Numbered from the stretch's first letter, positions 1-9,268 are shown. The stretch: 64,000 bases of DNA from Gordonia polyisoprenivorans NBRC 16320 = JCM 10675 (GCF_000241325.1 NZ_BAEI01000084.1:1-64000), one strand, 5' to 3'. Numbers and translations: made by a program. The notes: a model not told the origin generated them from the letters alone.

Positions 1-253
1 CCCCGAACAGCTTGCGGATCTCATACAGTTCCTTGGCCGAACACTGGGTGATGTCGGTGCCGTCGATGATCACCGACCCCTGCTCCGGATGCAGCAAACC
101 GATCAACGTCTTCAAGAACACCGATTTACCGGTACCCGACGGACCCAACAACGCCGACACCTCACCCTCGGGCAAGGTCAACGACACATCACGCCAAATA
201 TTCTGCGAACCAAACGACTTCGTCAGATTCGCCACACTCACTTCGACACCCAT
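1..253 (-). CDS. mceG: MceG/Mkl-type ABC transporter ATPase, N-terminal part (runs off the window)
   Basis: Reverse translation from the ATG at 253 gives 84 residues of an ABC ATPase that continue past the window edge. The Walker A loop GPSGTGKS is at residues 37-44, and the stretch after it (IDGTDITQCSAKELYEIRK) is characteristic of the Mkl/MceG ATPase that energises Mce lipid importers in mycolic-acid actinomycetes. MceG is known to serve several mce operons; it acts at the cytoplasmic face of the membrane with YrbE permeases. Here it lies about 7.7 kb from a complete yrbE-mce operon, so it may be its ATPase, which is inference. The Walker B and signature motifs lie outside the window. Confidence 0.93.
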   Translation of the reverse strand, partial: MGVEVSVANLTKSFGSQNIWRDVSLTLPEGEVSALLGPSGTGKSVFLKTLIGLLHPEQGSVIIDGTDITQCSAKELYEIRKLFG

Positions 254-644
254 GGGCTAAGTCCTCCAGTGGCAGGCAGTCGGTACTGCCGGCATTGTTG
301 TCGGCGCAGAACGCGATTCGCAAGATGATGGTGCTTGGAGAGACTAGCAGTCGAGCCGTTGCGCGGGAAGATGTCGCATTTTGCGCACACGGGCTCGAAA
401 GGTAACGATGATCGCGGAAAGAAGCCTGGTCACAGGTGTTGTCGTGGCAAGCGGAAGACTTGAGGTGGTGCGCTGGTGCCTCGCGATCGGGAGACACAAT
501 CACTCACCGTGGTGACGCGCAGATCCTGTCCTGGGTCGAGAATTACAGAGATCCTGACACGCCTATGGCCGTCTCTCACGCAATTTCTCGGTGTGGAAAG
601 CGAGTGTCGGGTCACTTATGGTCGAGATCAGTGGATAGGTGGAC
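254..644. other. Intergenic region between mceG and the reductase gene
   Basis: About 390 bases with divergent genes on both sides, so it should hold the promoters of mceG and of the reductase. No convincing ORF, RNA or terminator was seen. Around 505-522 the stretch ACCGTGGTGACGCGC resembles one half of the GGTGAYGYGCRTCACC element found upstream of the P450 and alcohol dehydrogenase genes, but the second half is degenerate, so it is only a weak candidate site. Confidence 0.4.
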
Positions 645-1883
645 ATGTCACAGAGCGGACAGAGATCGTCGGAGGGTCCGGTCGTCGTCGTCGGTGCCGG
701 ACACGGAGGAGCCAATCTCGTTGCGCTATTGAGGCAGGAGGGTTTCTCCGGTGAGATTGTGATGTTCGGCGATGAGCGTCATCTGCCATACCATCGACCT
801 CCGTTGTCAAAGAAATTCATGGATGACGACTTGCTCCGTCAGTATCTTCGTCCCGAGGCGTTCTATGGCGAGAACGGGATCGATCTGCGTCTTGGTGCAG
901 TGGTGACAACGATCGATCCGCAGGCTTGCACAGTCACCACGGCAGACGGAGAAGAGGTCGGGTATGCGTACCTCGTCATTGCCACCGGTTCTCGTCCTCG
1001 GCAACTTTCCACGCCTGGAATGGGTTCTGATGGCGTGCTGTCGCTGAGGACAATTGACGACGCCGCCCGACTACGAACGGCGATCGAGCACCACGGACGG
1101 CTGGCGATCGTCGGCGGCGGTTACATCGGGCTCGAGGTTGCGGCACAGGCGCGTACTCATGGCGTCGACGTGACGGTTCTCGAACGAGAAAAGCGTGTGT
1201 TGGCCCGTGTGGCGAGCCAGGAATTCTCTGAGTTCCTCACTTGCCATCACCGCAATCAGGGAACTGTTATCCGCACTTCCGTTGATGTCACGGAGGTCGT
1301 TGAGAAGTCCGGCTCGGTGGCGGCGATCGATCTGGCGGACGGCGAGCGGATCGAGTGTGGATCGGTCCTTGTCGGCGTGGGGGCGATACCGAATGACGAC
1401 ATTGCTGCGGGCGCCGGGATTGCTTGTGATGGTGGGATTCTCGTCGACGGCAACGGATCGACCGGGGTGCCGGGTGTCTTCGCAATTGGCGATGTGACTC
1501 GCCGACCGATGGGTGACGGCTTCATGCGCTTCGAGAGCATTCCGAGTGCGCTGGAGCAGGCGAAGCGGGTGGCCGCTATCATTTCCGGTGCGCGTTCACC
1601 GCATCCGGAGGTGCCCTGGTTCTGGTCGGACCAGTTCGATCTGAAATTGAAGATCGCAGGGCACGTACACCTGGGGCACAGCTCGCATGTGCGTCACGAT
1701 GTCAATGGTGGGAAATTCGGGATCTTTCACCTCGACGAGTCTCATCGACTGGTTGCTGTCGAAACTGTCAATGCGTCAGCGTATTTCATGGCGGGCAAGA
1801 AGTTCATCGGCGGAGCCGATGTGCTGGATCCCGATGCATTGGCCGACCCCGAGTGTGACCTGCGCGCGTGCGTCGTCCGCTGA
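645..1883 (+). CDS. FAD-dependent ferredoxin reductase (P450 redox partner), copy 1
   Basis: About 412 residues, the usual length for NAD(P)H:ferredoxin reductases of class I P450 systems (terpredoxin, putidaredoxin and rhodocoxin reductases). It should pass electrons from NADH to a [2Fe-2S] ferredoxin. Visible motifs: FAD site VVVGAGHGG near residue 13, NAD site GGGYIGLE near residue 148, and the second FAD motif FAIGDV near residue 272. It is a clear paralogue of the gene at 24809-26050, sharing HLPYHRPPLSKKF and VPWFWSDQFDLKLKIAG. The ATG at 645 has AGG five bases upstream; a GTG at 639 is possible. No ferredoxin gene is adjacent; the only one is at 27692. It converges on the LuxR gene at 1948. 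Confidence 0.9.
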   Translation: MSQSGQRSSEGPVVVVGAGHGGANLVALLRQEGFSGEIVMFGDERHLPYHRPPLSKKFMDDDLLRQYLRPEAFYGENGIDLRLGAVVTTIDPQACTVTTADGEEVGYAYLVIATGSRPRQLSTPGMGSDGVLSLRTIDDAARLRTAIEHHGRLAIVGGGYIGLEVAAQARTHGVDVTVLEREKRVLARVASQEFSEFLTCHHRNQGTVIRTSVDVTEVVEKSGSVAAIDLADGERIECGSVLVGVGAIPNDDIAAGAGIACDGGILVDGNGSTGVPGVFAIGDVTRRPMGDGFMRFESIPSALEQAKRVAAIISGARSPHPEVPWFWSDQFDLKLKIAGHVHLGHSSHVRHDVNGGKFGIFHLDESHRLVAVETVNASAYFMAGKKFIGGADVLDPDALADPECDLRACVVR

Positions 1884-1947
1884 CCGCTGGGTATAGGGAA
1901 GGTAATCTCTGCCGACTCCAAGGGAGGGAAAACCCGGACCGATTCAG

Positions 1948-3051
1948 TCAGCGCGACCGGTTTCCGTTGTCGAGGTACAGCGAGATTGCTTCGGATCTGT
2001 TGACCGCACCGATTTTCCTCAGCACTTTCTTCACATGAGATTTCACCGTCTCGACCCCGATGAACAGGCGTTCGGCGATTTCCGCGTTGGACATTCCTTG
2101 AGCGATCAAGCGCATGACCTCGGTTTCTCGCTTTGTCAGCGACTCCTCGATCGCGAAATTGATCGCCGGTGATTGCAGGCGCGGAACCTGTGCGTCGCTG
2201 GACGTTACTCCGCCGATCTCGAAGTCTGCGCTGATGATTCGTCCGGCATCTTCGACGACCGCGGTGACGGCCTGGCGGACCGCAGTGTAGTGGCCGACGG
2301 CCACCTCTGACCACGCGTCGCGCGAGAAAGCAGCGCCGGCGGCTCCTTGGTAGACCCCGAGGCACTCGAGGTCGCGGCCATCGATCGCCAACGGTGCACG
2401 CGCCGCGACGTGGAGCATCCCGATCACCGTGGAAGACGCGAGGATCGGTGCGACAACGTAGTCAGTACTGTCCAACATGTCGGCCATCGCCGGGTGGGCG
2501 TGGGCATCGTCTGCCAGAAGTGGCGGGCCGGCGGCTGTCAGGCATGTGTATTCCACCGATCCGGGGCCGGCATCGAAGTCGTGATCGCCAGAGAAATCGG
2601 AGTCCGTGATCCCATCGTCGGATGCGCGAGCCGCGTGCGCCGGGCGGACGATGAGGCCCTCGACGTCGGAGTACACCGCCCGCCCGAATCCGCCCGAGGA
2701 GATCAACTCCAGACAGATTTGGCGGGCGATCGTCTTGTCTTCGGTACCCGTCAAGCGCCGTATCGAGAATGGCAGCGACCGGATGATCTGCGCCCGTCGT
2801 TCGGACATGAATCTCTGGAGTGTCAATTGCAGTGACAACGACTGTGAGATCAACTCTGGCTCAGGCGTGGCCTGACCGGATCCCGGGCTCTTGGCCATCG
2901 CACGCTCGGTGGTATCGCGTGCTCTACGCACCACTGACTGGAGCGATTGCGGTGGAGAGGAGTTGGGTGAGGCGAGGTCGAGTGAGGCGCGCAGAGTGGC
3001 GTCGACATCGGTCAGGAGAACGCAGGCACGTGTCGCTCCGCTGAGGTTCAT
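1948..3051 (-). CDS. GAF-domain LuxR-family transcriptional regulator 1
   Basis: About 367 residues. The C-terminus is a LuxR/GerE helix-turn-helix (LTKRETEVMRLIAQGMSNAE, then VETVKSHVKKVLRKI). The middle holds a GAF-like sensor segment (YVVAPILASSTVIGMLHVAA). It probably binds a small ligand and controls the neighbouring oxidation genes. The open frame reaches back to 3123, inside the upstream gene; the ATG at 3051 starts 5 bases beyond that gene's last base and has AGAGG ahead, so it is preferred and implies co-transcription. Another such pair lies at 28-29.6 kb next to P450 cassette 2. Ligand and targets are not known from sequence. Confidence 0.87.
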   Translation of the reverse strand: MNLSGATRACVLLTDVDATLRASLDLASPNSSPPQSLQSVVRRARDTTERAMAKSPGSGQATPEPELISQSLSLQLTLQRFMSERRAQIIRSLPFSIRRLTGTEDKTIARQICLELISSGGFGRAVYSDVEGLIVRPAHAARASDDGITDSDFSGDHDFDAGPGSVEYTCLTAAGPPLLADDAHAHPAMADMLDSTDYVVAPILASSTVIGMLHVAARAPLAIDGRDLECLGVYQGAAGAAFSRDAWSEVAVGHYTAVRQAVTAVVEDAGRIISADFEIGGVTSSDAQVPRLQSPAINFAIEESLTKRETEVMRLIAQGMSNAEIAERLFIGVETVKSHVKKVLRKIGAVNRSEAISLYLDNGNRSR

Positions 3052-3055
3052 GCCT

Positions 3056-4219
3056 CTATGCGGGGGAATTGTGCGACAACTGTGCGAATCGGGCCACCGC
3101 AGCAGAACGAGTGGTGGTACCAAGCTTCTTGGAGATCTGCTTCAAGTGTGATTTCACTGTCTCCTCGGAGATCACCAGCGAGCGGGCGATCTGCGCGTTG
3201 GTTGCACCGGTGGTGATGTGCGCGAGCACTTCTCGCTCGCGAGGGGTCAAGAAGCCCATGCCACCACCTGTGGCGGTGGGGGCATTCCCGGTCTCGGGAA
3301 CCGTGCGTCCGGCCGTAGCGCGCTGCTTCGGGAAGGTTGCGACGTCTGAGAACTGCGACACGATGTCACCGAAGACCCGGTCGACATGCTCGGAACTGAG
3401 TTGGATGCGCTCCTGCAGGATGGCGCGTTCGAAGACCGACGAGAGGCATTCACCCAGAGTGCTGACGACGGTGAGGTCGCCGCCTGACACCTCCGAACGT
3501 CCGTGCGGCCGGTCGGCGTGCAGAATACCGATCACCCGACCCCGCGACACGATGGGTGCCGCGACGTAACCGTGGGACTGCGCCACTGCCACAATTTCTT
3601 TGAACGTCCGTTTGTCGTTCGATGCACGTTCACTCATGGTCGGGGTGCGCCCACGGACGATCTCGGTTTCGAGTGGCGCGTGTGACAACGGGATGCGTGC
3701 CCCGTCGACGTAGGAGAGGAAGTCGTCGTTCTCCGGGCTGTCGTCGTCCTCGATGTGCAGGTGTCGGGGCATCCACACGGCGGAGCGGACGGAGGAGATC
3801 ATTGCGCGGCCGAACATCAGGTTGCGGCACATTCGGATCGGTATTGCCGCGATCAACTCCTCGGTGCTGGATTCGAGCAGATCTCCCACCACATGACGGA
3901 TCTCACCGAGGGCCTCGACGGCTCGGCGTACGTCGAGGTCCAGGAGGGCCGACTGGTCGTTGTGGATGGTGAAGAGGAGCCGACATGCGTCCAGTCGCTG
4001 GTCGGTGGTGATCTGCGATCGGGTGACGAATTGCTCGAGACGAGTTCGAACATTGGTCAACATTCCGTCGAGTTCGCTGCTCGGCAGGGGCGCCTGCGGC
4101 CCGAGGAATTCCAGGCAGGCATGGACGTGCCCCCAAGCGACCTCAACGATTCGCCGATCGGCACGAACCTCGGGGCGATGCTCCACGGTCTGCGCCACGA
4201 CGGAAGGTTCACGGTTCAC
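3056..4219 (-). CDS. GAF-domain LuxR-family transcriptional regulator 2
   Basis: 387 residues ending in a LuxR helix-turn-helix (LTPREREVLAHITTGATNAQ, then EETVKSHLKQISKKLG). A central GAF-like domain is suggested by YVAAPIVSRGRVIGILHADR near residue 220. The N-terminal third is helical and predicted soluble, and there is no receiver domain, so this is not a classical two-component response regulator. It is the first gene of a two-gene unit with the regulator at 1948-3051 and is divergent from the aldehyde dehydrogenase at 4561. It is more similar in layout to the 28783-29649 regulator than to its own neighbour. Likely a local activator of terpenoid oxidation genes (inference). Confidence 0.87.
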   Translation of the reverse strand: MNREPSVVAQTVEHRPEVRADRRIVEVAWGHVHACLEFLGPQAPLPSSELDGMLTNVRTRLEQFVTRSQITTDQRLDACRLLFTIHNDQSALLDLDVRRAVEALGEIRHVVGDLLESSTEELIAAIPIRMCRNLMFGRAMISSVRSAVWMPRHLHIEDDDSPENDDFLSYVDGARIPLSHAPLETEIVRGRTPTMSERASNDKRTFKEIVAVAQSHGYVAAPIVSRGRVIGILHADRPHGRSEVSGGDLTVVSTLGECLSSVFERAILQERIQLSSEHVDRVFGDIVSQFSDVATFPKQRATAGRTVPETGNAPTATGGGMGFLTPREREVLAHITTGATNAQIARSLVISEETVKSHLKQISKKLGTTTRSAAVARFAQLSHNSPA

Positions 4220-4560
4220 GTCTATCCTCTCTCGTTGAGACCTACATCACTATAGATGCTTAATATGCCTCACGGCGCACCCGTAATCAAATGGTTAGAC
4301 CAAGAAAAACGTCAACCTCCCTCGTCCGCGGGAGTCGGCGGGGGATGTTCGAGGGAATCGGGCTACGAAACCTCGTCACAGCCGCGCGGCGGTTCCTACG
4401 CTGCTCGATATCGGGACACGGCTACCGGGTCGGTCAGTGCCGAGGTGAGAACCCGGGCAGGTGTGCATGTTTCGCCGATTCTGTGATTCGTGACCGACAT
4501 TGCCGGTGGTCGCTCTGCGCCTGCCGCCTCATCATCGCCGACCGGAGGACGAAGGACTCC
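4220..4560. other. Divergent promoter region, LuxR regulator / aldehyde dehydrogenase
   Basis: About 340 bases between oppositely oriented genes. A TGGT-TAG-ACCA sequence at 4292-4302 fits the core of a FadR-family operator. GGCGGGGGATGTTCG near 4339 loosely resembles the GGGGAT half-sites at 17935 and 27571. The aldehyde dehydrogenase has a good ribosome site (GAAGGA) about 6 bases before its ATG. An in-frame extension of that gene reaches 4291 but lacks conserved family sequence and is treated as non-coding. Confidence 0.45.
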
Positions 4561-6012
4561 ATGACGAATGCAATCGAACGAGACAGCCTGTTCATTGGTG
4601 GTGGCTGGAGGTCGCCGGAGGGCGGCGGGCGGATCACGGTGATCTCGCCCAACACCGAACAGGCCCTGGGTTCGGTTCCTGAGGGTGCCGAGGGTGATAT
4701 CGATGCTGCGGTTGCCGCGGCTCGTGCCGCATTCAGCGATCGGTCTGGTTGGGGCGGGTGGACGGCGGCGCAGCGTGCTGATGCGATGGAGCGGCTGGCC
4801 GATGAACTCGACAAGCGGTCTGCCGAACTGGCTCGAGCGGTCAGTAGCCAGAACGGCATGCCGATCGCGATCGCACAGCAGCTCGAGGCAGTGTTCCCGC
4901 AGTTGCTGCTGCGGTACTACGCCGGGCTCGCCCGGGAATACCCGTTCGAGGAGACCCGTCCGGGTCTGCTGGGTGGATCCACCCTGGTCACCGCCGAGGC
5001 GGTTGGTGTGGTTGGTGCCATCGTGCCCTGGAACTTCCCGCAGGCGCTGGCGGCATTCAAGTACGCGCCAGGACTCGCGGCGGGTGCGACGTTCGTCCTG
5101 AAGCCCTCGCCGGAGACGGTGTTCGACAGCTACGTCTTCGCCGAGGCTGTCGCTGCAGCCGGAATCCCGGACGGGGTGATCAACATCGTCCCGGGTGGTC
5201 GGGAGCTGGGCGCCTACCTGGTGGCGCACCCGGGGATCGACAAAGTGGCGTTCACCGGATCGAGTGCCGCCGGCCGGAGTATCTCCGAGGTTTGTGGACG
5301 TTTGTTCCGCCCGGTCACGCTGGAACTCGGCGGTAAGTCCGCGGCCATCATTCTCGACGATGCCGATCTCGATCTCGCGAAGATCGGTGAGCAGATCTTC
5401 GGCGCCACCTTGCTCAACAACGGGCAGACGTGCTTTCTCAGTACCCGAATTCTCGCGCCTGCCGCGCGGTACTCGGAGGTGGTCGACACCCTCACCGGGC
5501 TCGCGGCCTCGCTTCAGGTGGGTGACGCGCTCGATCCGGCCACGCAGATCGGGCCGATGGCGACCTCGCGTCAGCGCGAGCGGGTGGAGTCCTACATCGC
5601 CAAGGGCAAGGGCGACGGCGCACGGCTGACCACCGGTGGCGGGCGACCGGAGTTCACCGAGCAGGGCTGGTTCGTCGAGCCCACCATCTTCGCCGACGTC
5701 GACAACAACTACGCGATCGCCCAGGAAGAGATCTTCGGGCCAGTGCTGTCGATCATTTCCTACGACGGTGATGACGATGCCGTCGCGATCGCCAACGCCA
5801 GCGACTACGGGCTCGGCGGCTCGGTATGGACCTCAGACCATGATCACGGTGTAGCAGTTGCCCGTAGAATCGCCTCGGGCACAGTGGGTATCAACGCTTA
5901 CCTGCCCGACCCCACCGCCCCGTTCGGTGGCATCAAGGCTTCGGGTATGGGGCGTGAACTCGGCCCCGAAGGTTTGGCGGCGTACTTGGTCAAGAAGTCG
6001 ATCTACCTGTGA
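4561..6012 (+). CDS. NAD(P)-dependent aldehyde dehydrogenase, copy 1
   Basis: 483 residues, normal for the ALDH superfamily. The catalytic cysteine is Cys291 in NNGQTCF and the general-base glutamate is Glu255 in LELGGKSAA; the cofactor-binding PWNFPQ motif is also present. It probably oxidises a terpenoid aldehyde (perillaldehyde- or cuminaldehyde-like) to the carboxylic acid after P450 and alcohol dehydrogenase steps; the exact substrate is inference. The start is the ATG after GAAGGACTCC. The P450 at 6271 follows on the same strand after 258 bases that hold a regulatory palindrome. A paralogue lies at 29723-31177 in cassette 2. Confidence 0.92.
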   Translation: MTNAIERDSLFIGGGWRSPEGGGRITVISPNTEQALGSVPEGAEGDIDAAVAAARAAFSDRSGWGGWTAAQRADAMERLADELDKRSAELARAVSSQNGMPIAIAQQLEAVFPQLLLRYYAGLAREYPFEETRPGLLGGSTLVTAEAVGVVGAIVPWNFPQALAAFKYAPGLAAGATFVLKPSPETVFDSYVFAEAVAAAGIPDGVINIVPGGRELGAYLVAHPGIDKVAFTGSSAAGRSISEVCGRLFRPVTLELGGKSAAIILDDADLDLAKIGEQIFGATLLNNGQTCFLSTRILAPAARYSEVVDTLTGLAASLQVGDALDPATQIGPMATSRQRERVESYIAKGKGDGARLTTGGGRPEFTEQGWFVEPTIFADVDNNYAIAQEEIFGPVLSIISYDGDDDAVAIANASDYGLGGSVWTSDHDHGVAVARRIASGTVGINAYLPDPTAPFGGIKASGMGRELGPEGLAAYLVKKSIYL

Positions 6013-6177
6013 CACGGCCTTCAACTCTATGAGGCTGACTGCGACGACGGCTGGCGCATCCTACTCGGGTGCGTCGGCCGTTGTCGTTGCGCAGCAATGT
6101 CGTTGTGCGGCAATGGTAATCACCTGCCGTTTCCCGACCGTCGGCCGATGCGATTCCCCCTGCGAGGGGCCGTGATG

Positions 6178-6204
6178 TACCCAGCACGGGTGATGCGCAT
6201 CACC
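6178..6204 (+). promoter_or_regulatory. Candidate operator E upstream of P450 copy 1
   Basis: A perfect 16-base palindrome GGTGATGCGCATCACC occupies 6189-6204, about 66 bases before the P450 start codon, with a TACCC box 5-6 bases to its left. Outer CCAGC (6181-6185) and GCTGG (6205-6209) are also complementary. The same composite, a TACCC-like box then GGGTGAYGYGCRTCAC, occurs before the alcohol dehydrogenase at 18158 and, on the other strand, before P450 copy 2 at 27387. Its position and symmetry suggest a dimeric regulator, perhaps one of the four LuxR proteins (inference). Confidence 0.65.
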
Positions 6205-6270
6205 GCTGGACTGACAAGAATGTAGGTAGGGCCTTGGCCTGAAACTTTCGACAGCTTAAGAGGAGTAGGT

Positions 6271-7599
6271 ATGACGTCAACGACGAGTGCGGCGCGCGCG
6301 ACCACGGTTCCCCGGGAGATCGCCGAGCAGATCATTCTGCCGGAGGGGCATCGAGACGAGGTAGCGCTGTTCAATGCGTATCGGTGGCTGCGTGAGAACA
6401 ATCCGTTGGGTGTCGGCGAGGTCGACGGATACCAGCCGATCCACCTAGTCAGCAAGCACGCCGACATCATGGAGATCGAACGACAGCCGCAGATCTTCTC
6501 CAGCGGCGGCGGCGAGAACAAGGGATCGGAAAACCCGATCCTGACGAATATCGCCGGTGACGAGTTCACCAAGTCGATCAACAACGGAAGTCTGCGCATC
6601 CTGGAAACGCTGACCTATCTCGATCCGCCCGAGCACACCGTGATCAAAGACATTGCCGCGGACTGGTTTCGTCCGAACAACCTCAAGCAGTGGGAGAACA
6701 CCATCCGCGCGCTGGCCCAGGAGTCGGTGAGCACCCTGGTGGCAGGTGACGGGCGCATCGACTTCGTCAAGGACTTCGCCATCTCCTACCCGTTGCACGT
6801 CATCATGAGTTTGTTCGGAGTGCCCGAGTCCGACGAGCCGCGCATGATGACCCTGACCCAGGAGTTCTTCGGGACCGCCGACCCCGACGCCGTCCGCGAG
6901 GACGTTGCACCCATGACACCGGAGGCGGCAGCCCAGCAATGGGCAGCAACGATCGGTGACTTCTTCGCGTATTTCGAGGGCCTGCTGCAGGATCGGCGTG
7001 CGACGCCGCGAGACGACCTCGCCACCTTGATCGCCACCGCGCGTAATGAGGACGGCGAATACTTCCCGCCGCAGGTCGCTTACGGCTACTTCATCGCGAT
7101 CGCGACCGCAGGGCACGACACAACCTCCTCGACGCTGGCCGGCGGTGTTCACGCACTCTCGCAGAACCCGGCATTGCTCGAGCGGGTCAAGGGCGATCTC
7201 TCGCTGGTGCCCAACCTGGTCAATGAATCCCTGCGCTGGGCGTCGCCGGTCAAGCATTTCATGCGCACGGCGTTGGAGCCGTACGAGCTTCGGGGCCGCC
7301 GAATCGAACCGGGTGACCGCTTCATGCTGCTGTATCAGTCGGGTAATCGTGACAGCGATGTGTTCGACGAGCCCGACACCTTCAACATTGACCGCAGGCC
7401 CAACAAACACATTGCGTTCGGCTACGGTCCGCACATGTGCATCGGCCAGCACCTGGCCAAGATCGAGCTGCGGATCATGTTCGAGGAATTGCTGCCCAAG
7501 ATCGGCAAAGTTGAGGTCACCGGTGACACCAAGGTCATTCAGACCAACTTCGTCGGCGGTCTGAAAAACATGCCGGTGGCGATCGACTTCGTCAGCTGA
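6271..7599 (+). CDS. Cytochrome P450, CYP108 (P450terp)-like, copy 1
   Basis: 442 residues. The heme-binding motif FGYGPHMCIG places the thiolate ligand at Cys390. The I-helix has AGHDTTSS and the K-helix ESLRW. Recalled from memory, the sequence follows P450terp (CYP108A1, alpha-terpineol hydroxylase) along its length: an N-terminal ILPEGHRDE block, the KSINNG region, LTYLDPPEH, YPLHVIMSLFGVPE, AIATAGHDTTSS and the NFVGGLKN end. A CYP108N enzyme from Rhodococcus hydroxylates the p-cymene methyl group. The likely role is methyl hydroxylation of a cyclic monoterpenoid; substrate is inferred. The ribosome site AGGAG lies 5 bases before the ATG. A very similar copy is at 26047-27387, also with Cys390. 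Confidence 0.92.
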   Translation: MTSTTSAARATTVPREIAEQIILPEGHRDEVALFNAYRWLRENNPLGVGEVDGYQPIHLVSKHADIMEIERQPQIFSSGGGENKGSENPILTNIAGDEFTKSINNGSLRILETLTYLDPPEHTVIKDIAADWFRPNNLKQWENTIRALAQESVSTLVAGDGRIDFVKDFAISYPLHVIMSLFGVPESDEPRMMTLTQEFFGTADPDAVREDVAPMTPEAAAQQWAATIGDFFAYFEGLLQDRRATPRDDLATLIATARNEDGEYFPPQVAYGYFIAIATAGHDTTSSTLAGGVHALSQNPALLERVKGDLSLVPNLVNESLRWASPVKHFMRTALEPYELRGRRIEPGDRFMLLYQSGNRDSDVFDEPDTFNIDRRPNKHIAFGYGPHMCIGQHLAKIELRIMFEELLPKIGKVEVTGDTKVIQTNFVGGLKNMPVAIDFVS

Positions 7600-7617
7600 T
7601 ACCGGTAGCCACCCCCA

Positions 7618-7656
7618 ACAGCGGCGGTCGGGCGATAGTCGCCCGGTCGCCGCTGT
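7618..7656 (+). terminator. Hairpin terminator after P450 copy 1
   Basis: Arms of 18 bases at 7618-7635 and 7639-7656 are complementary with two mismatched positions around a 3-base loop. It starts about 20 bases after the P450 stop codon. No U-tract follows, as is common for actinobacterial terminators. Confidence 0.7.
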
Positions 7657-7880
7657 TCGTCGTGCCCGAGCACGGCGTGCACGGTGCTTCTCACTCCTTT
7701 GGCGGAATCTGCCATCTCGTCATCGGCGTTCTTCGGCCATCGCCCGCGCTGTCGTTCTGATGGACACCGACTGCCCTCTTCTCGACGTCGATGCGTTCTC
7801 GATGGTGTTCGGACAACCGGCTCGCGAGTCCCACTCATTCGCATGATCGGGGCGTGCCGAGCCGCTGGTGACGGGTAACG

Positions 7881-7909
7881 GGCCCGGGCGCGAAATGTGC
7901 GTCCGGGCC
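7881..7909 (-). terminator. Hairpin terminator after the mce operon
   Basis: GGCCCGGGCGC at 7881-7891 pairs with GCGTCCGGGCC at 7899-7909 (one mismatch) around a 7-base loop. It lies 22 bases beyond the stop codon of the last mce-operon gene, which reads leftwards. Confidence 0.65.
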
Positions 7910-7931
7910 GTCGGCTATCGAAGAGTGACGA

Positions 7932-8495
7932 TCACACCGGCTGGAGTCCGCCGATCTTCCACTGATCGCCCGAGCGGACGGCAGTGATCTTGATGCGACT
8001 TCCGTCGATCTTCGGAGTCGGATCGTCGGTGCTCGTCGTTGTCTGGTTGATGAACATCAGGACGCTGACGGCGTCATCGGTGGACGAGATGACGCCGGCT
8101 TCGGCGATCTTCGCATTCGTGACGATGTGATGCTGGGTCGCCGCGGGAATGATCGACGAGGTCGTCAGGTTGGTGAAATCGTCGCGGAACTTGCCGGTGA
8201 GCAAATCGTACTTCGCGGCGAACTCCTTCTTCAGATCGCCATTGCCGTTGTAGGACAGCAGGTTCGGTACTCCGGCGCGCATGGCCGCGAGTGCCTGGGC
8301 GCGATCGTCGCGCTGCTGGTCCTGAGTGCGGACCTGGTAGGTGAAGTAGCCGGTGACCGCGAGTGCCGCGACAGCGACGACGCAGAGCGTGGCGAAGACG
8401 ATCCGAGCGCGTACGGTGGACACGCGGTTGATCGAGCGGGCCAGGGCCGTGCCGCCACGTCGCAGTGGCGCGAAGAGCGGGGTGAGCTTACTCAT
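7932..8495 (-). CDS. Mce-associated membrane protein (Mas) 1
   Basis: 187 residues with one N-terminal membrane segment (IVFATLCVVAVAALAVTGYF) and a C-terminal NTF2-like domain expected outside the cytoplasm. This layout is typical of Mas proteins at the end of actinobacterial mce operons, which are thought to stabilise or assist the Mce complex. The ATG at 8495 overlaps the upstream stop codon by 4 bases (ATGA), so this start is preferred over the ATG at 8525. It is the last gene of the operon, followed by a hairpin at 7881-7909. Confidence 0.82.
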   Translation of the reverse strand: MSKLTPLFAPLRRGGTALARSINRVSTVRARIVFATLCVVAVAALAVTGYFTYQVRTQDQQRDDRAQALAAMRAGVPNLLSYNGNGDLKKEFAAKYDLLTGKFRDDFTNLTTSSIIPAATQHHIVTNAKIAEAGVISSTDDAVSVLMFINQTTTSTDDPTPKIDGSRIKITAVRSGDQWKIGGLQPV

Positions 8496-9268
8496 GACAC
8501 GAACTCCACATCCGAAACCAGCCAACGGTCGCCGACGTGTGCGAGTTGGAGCTTCATCCGGTAAACCCGCGGCTGGCCTTCGGGCGCCTCGGAATTCTTG
8601 ACCTGCGAGGTCACCGCCGCGATCACGGTGGCCGTGTCATCGCTGGAGGACAGGATCGAGATCGCGCTGGCCTCGCCGGTCGAATCGACCTGCCCCTGTT
8701 TGAGTACGGCGGCGAATCCGCCGGTGGAGTCCCCGATCTGGTTCAGGAACTCTCCGGTCGCGCCGTCCCGGATGCGCTGCACATCTGCGTCGGCGCTACC
8801 GTAGCGCAGCGTCACGAGGTTGGCGACCTCCTGGGTTGCGGCAGCGGTGATCTCGTTGTCGCGTGCGGTGGCGGCGTTATCGGCCATGTAGGACCTGCCG
8901 AGGAGCACTGCGGCGGTGATGGCAGCGATGGCGATGACGAGGCTGCCCACAAAGTAGACGGCTCGACGCGAACCGTGTGTAGCGGAGTCGGATTCGGTGG
9001 CCTCGGCGGATTCCGCGGACTCGCCTTCATTCGACTCGTCGTCTGAGCCGCCGTCGGGCGGGCCGTCTTCGTCGGTGGCCGAACTGGTTTCGTCGCCGAC
9101 CGGATCGTCATCATCGATGACCGATTCGGAGTCGGCACGCGCCGTGGTGTTCTCGTCGGCGCTCGACTCGGTATCGGTGTCCGGGCCGGTGCGAGAAGTC
9201 ACGGGTTCTGTGGTTGCGGTCTCGACGGTGTCGGAATCGGTGGCTAACGCGGGAAGAGTTGTTGCCAT
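8492..9268 (-). CDS. Mce-associated membrane protein (Mas) 2, acidic N-terminus
   Basis: 258 residues. The first ~95 residues are very rich in Asp, Glu, Ser and Thr and look disordered; then comes one membrane segment (VYFVGSLVIAIAAITAAVLL) and an NTF2-like domain resembling its neighbour. Mas proteins are encoded with mce genes and support lipid transport. It overlaps the mceF stop by 25 bases, so the two are translationally coupled. The long acidic tail on the cytoplasmic side is more extreme than in the neighbouring Mas protein; its role is unknown. Confidence 0.8.
   Translation of the reverse strand: MATTLPALATDSDTVETATTEPVTSRTGPDTDTESSADENTTARADSESVIDDDDPVGDETSSATDEDGPPDGGSDDESNEGESAESAEATESDSATHGSRRAVYFVGSLVIAIAAITAAVLLGRSYMADNAATARDNEITAAATQEVANLVTLRYGSADADVQRIRDGATGEFLNQIGDSTGGFAAVLKQGQVDSTGEASAISILSSSDDTATVIAAVTSQVKNSEAPEGQPRVYRMKLQLAHVGDRWLVSDVEFVS

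Larger units (their letters stand above)
7600..7931. other. Intergenic region between convergent P450 gene and mce operon
   Basis: About 330 bases separating two convergent transcription units. It contains two strong GC-rich hairpins, one on each side, described separately as terminators. No believable gene is seen; the short open frames have no family features and no ribosome sites. Confidence 0.5.

Noticed and set aside
639..644. GTG at 639 as start of reductase copy 1
   Set aside because: No ribosome site ahead; ATG at 645 has AGG at a suitable distance.
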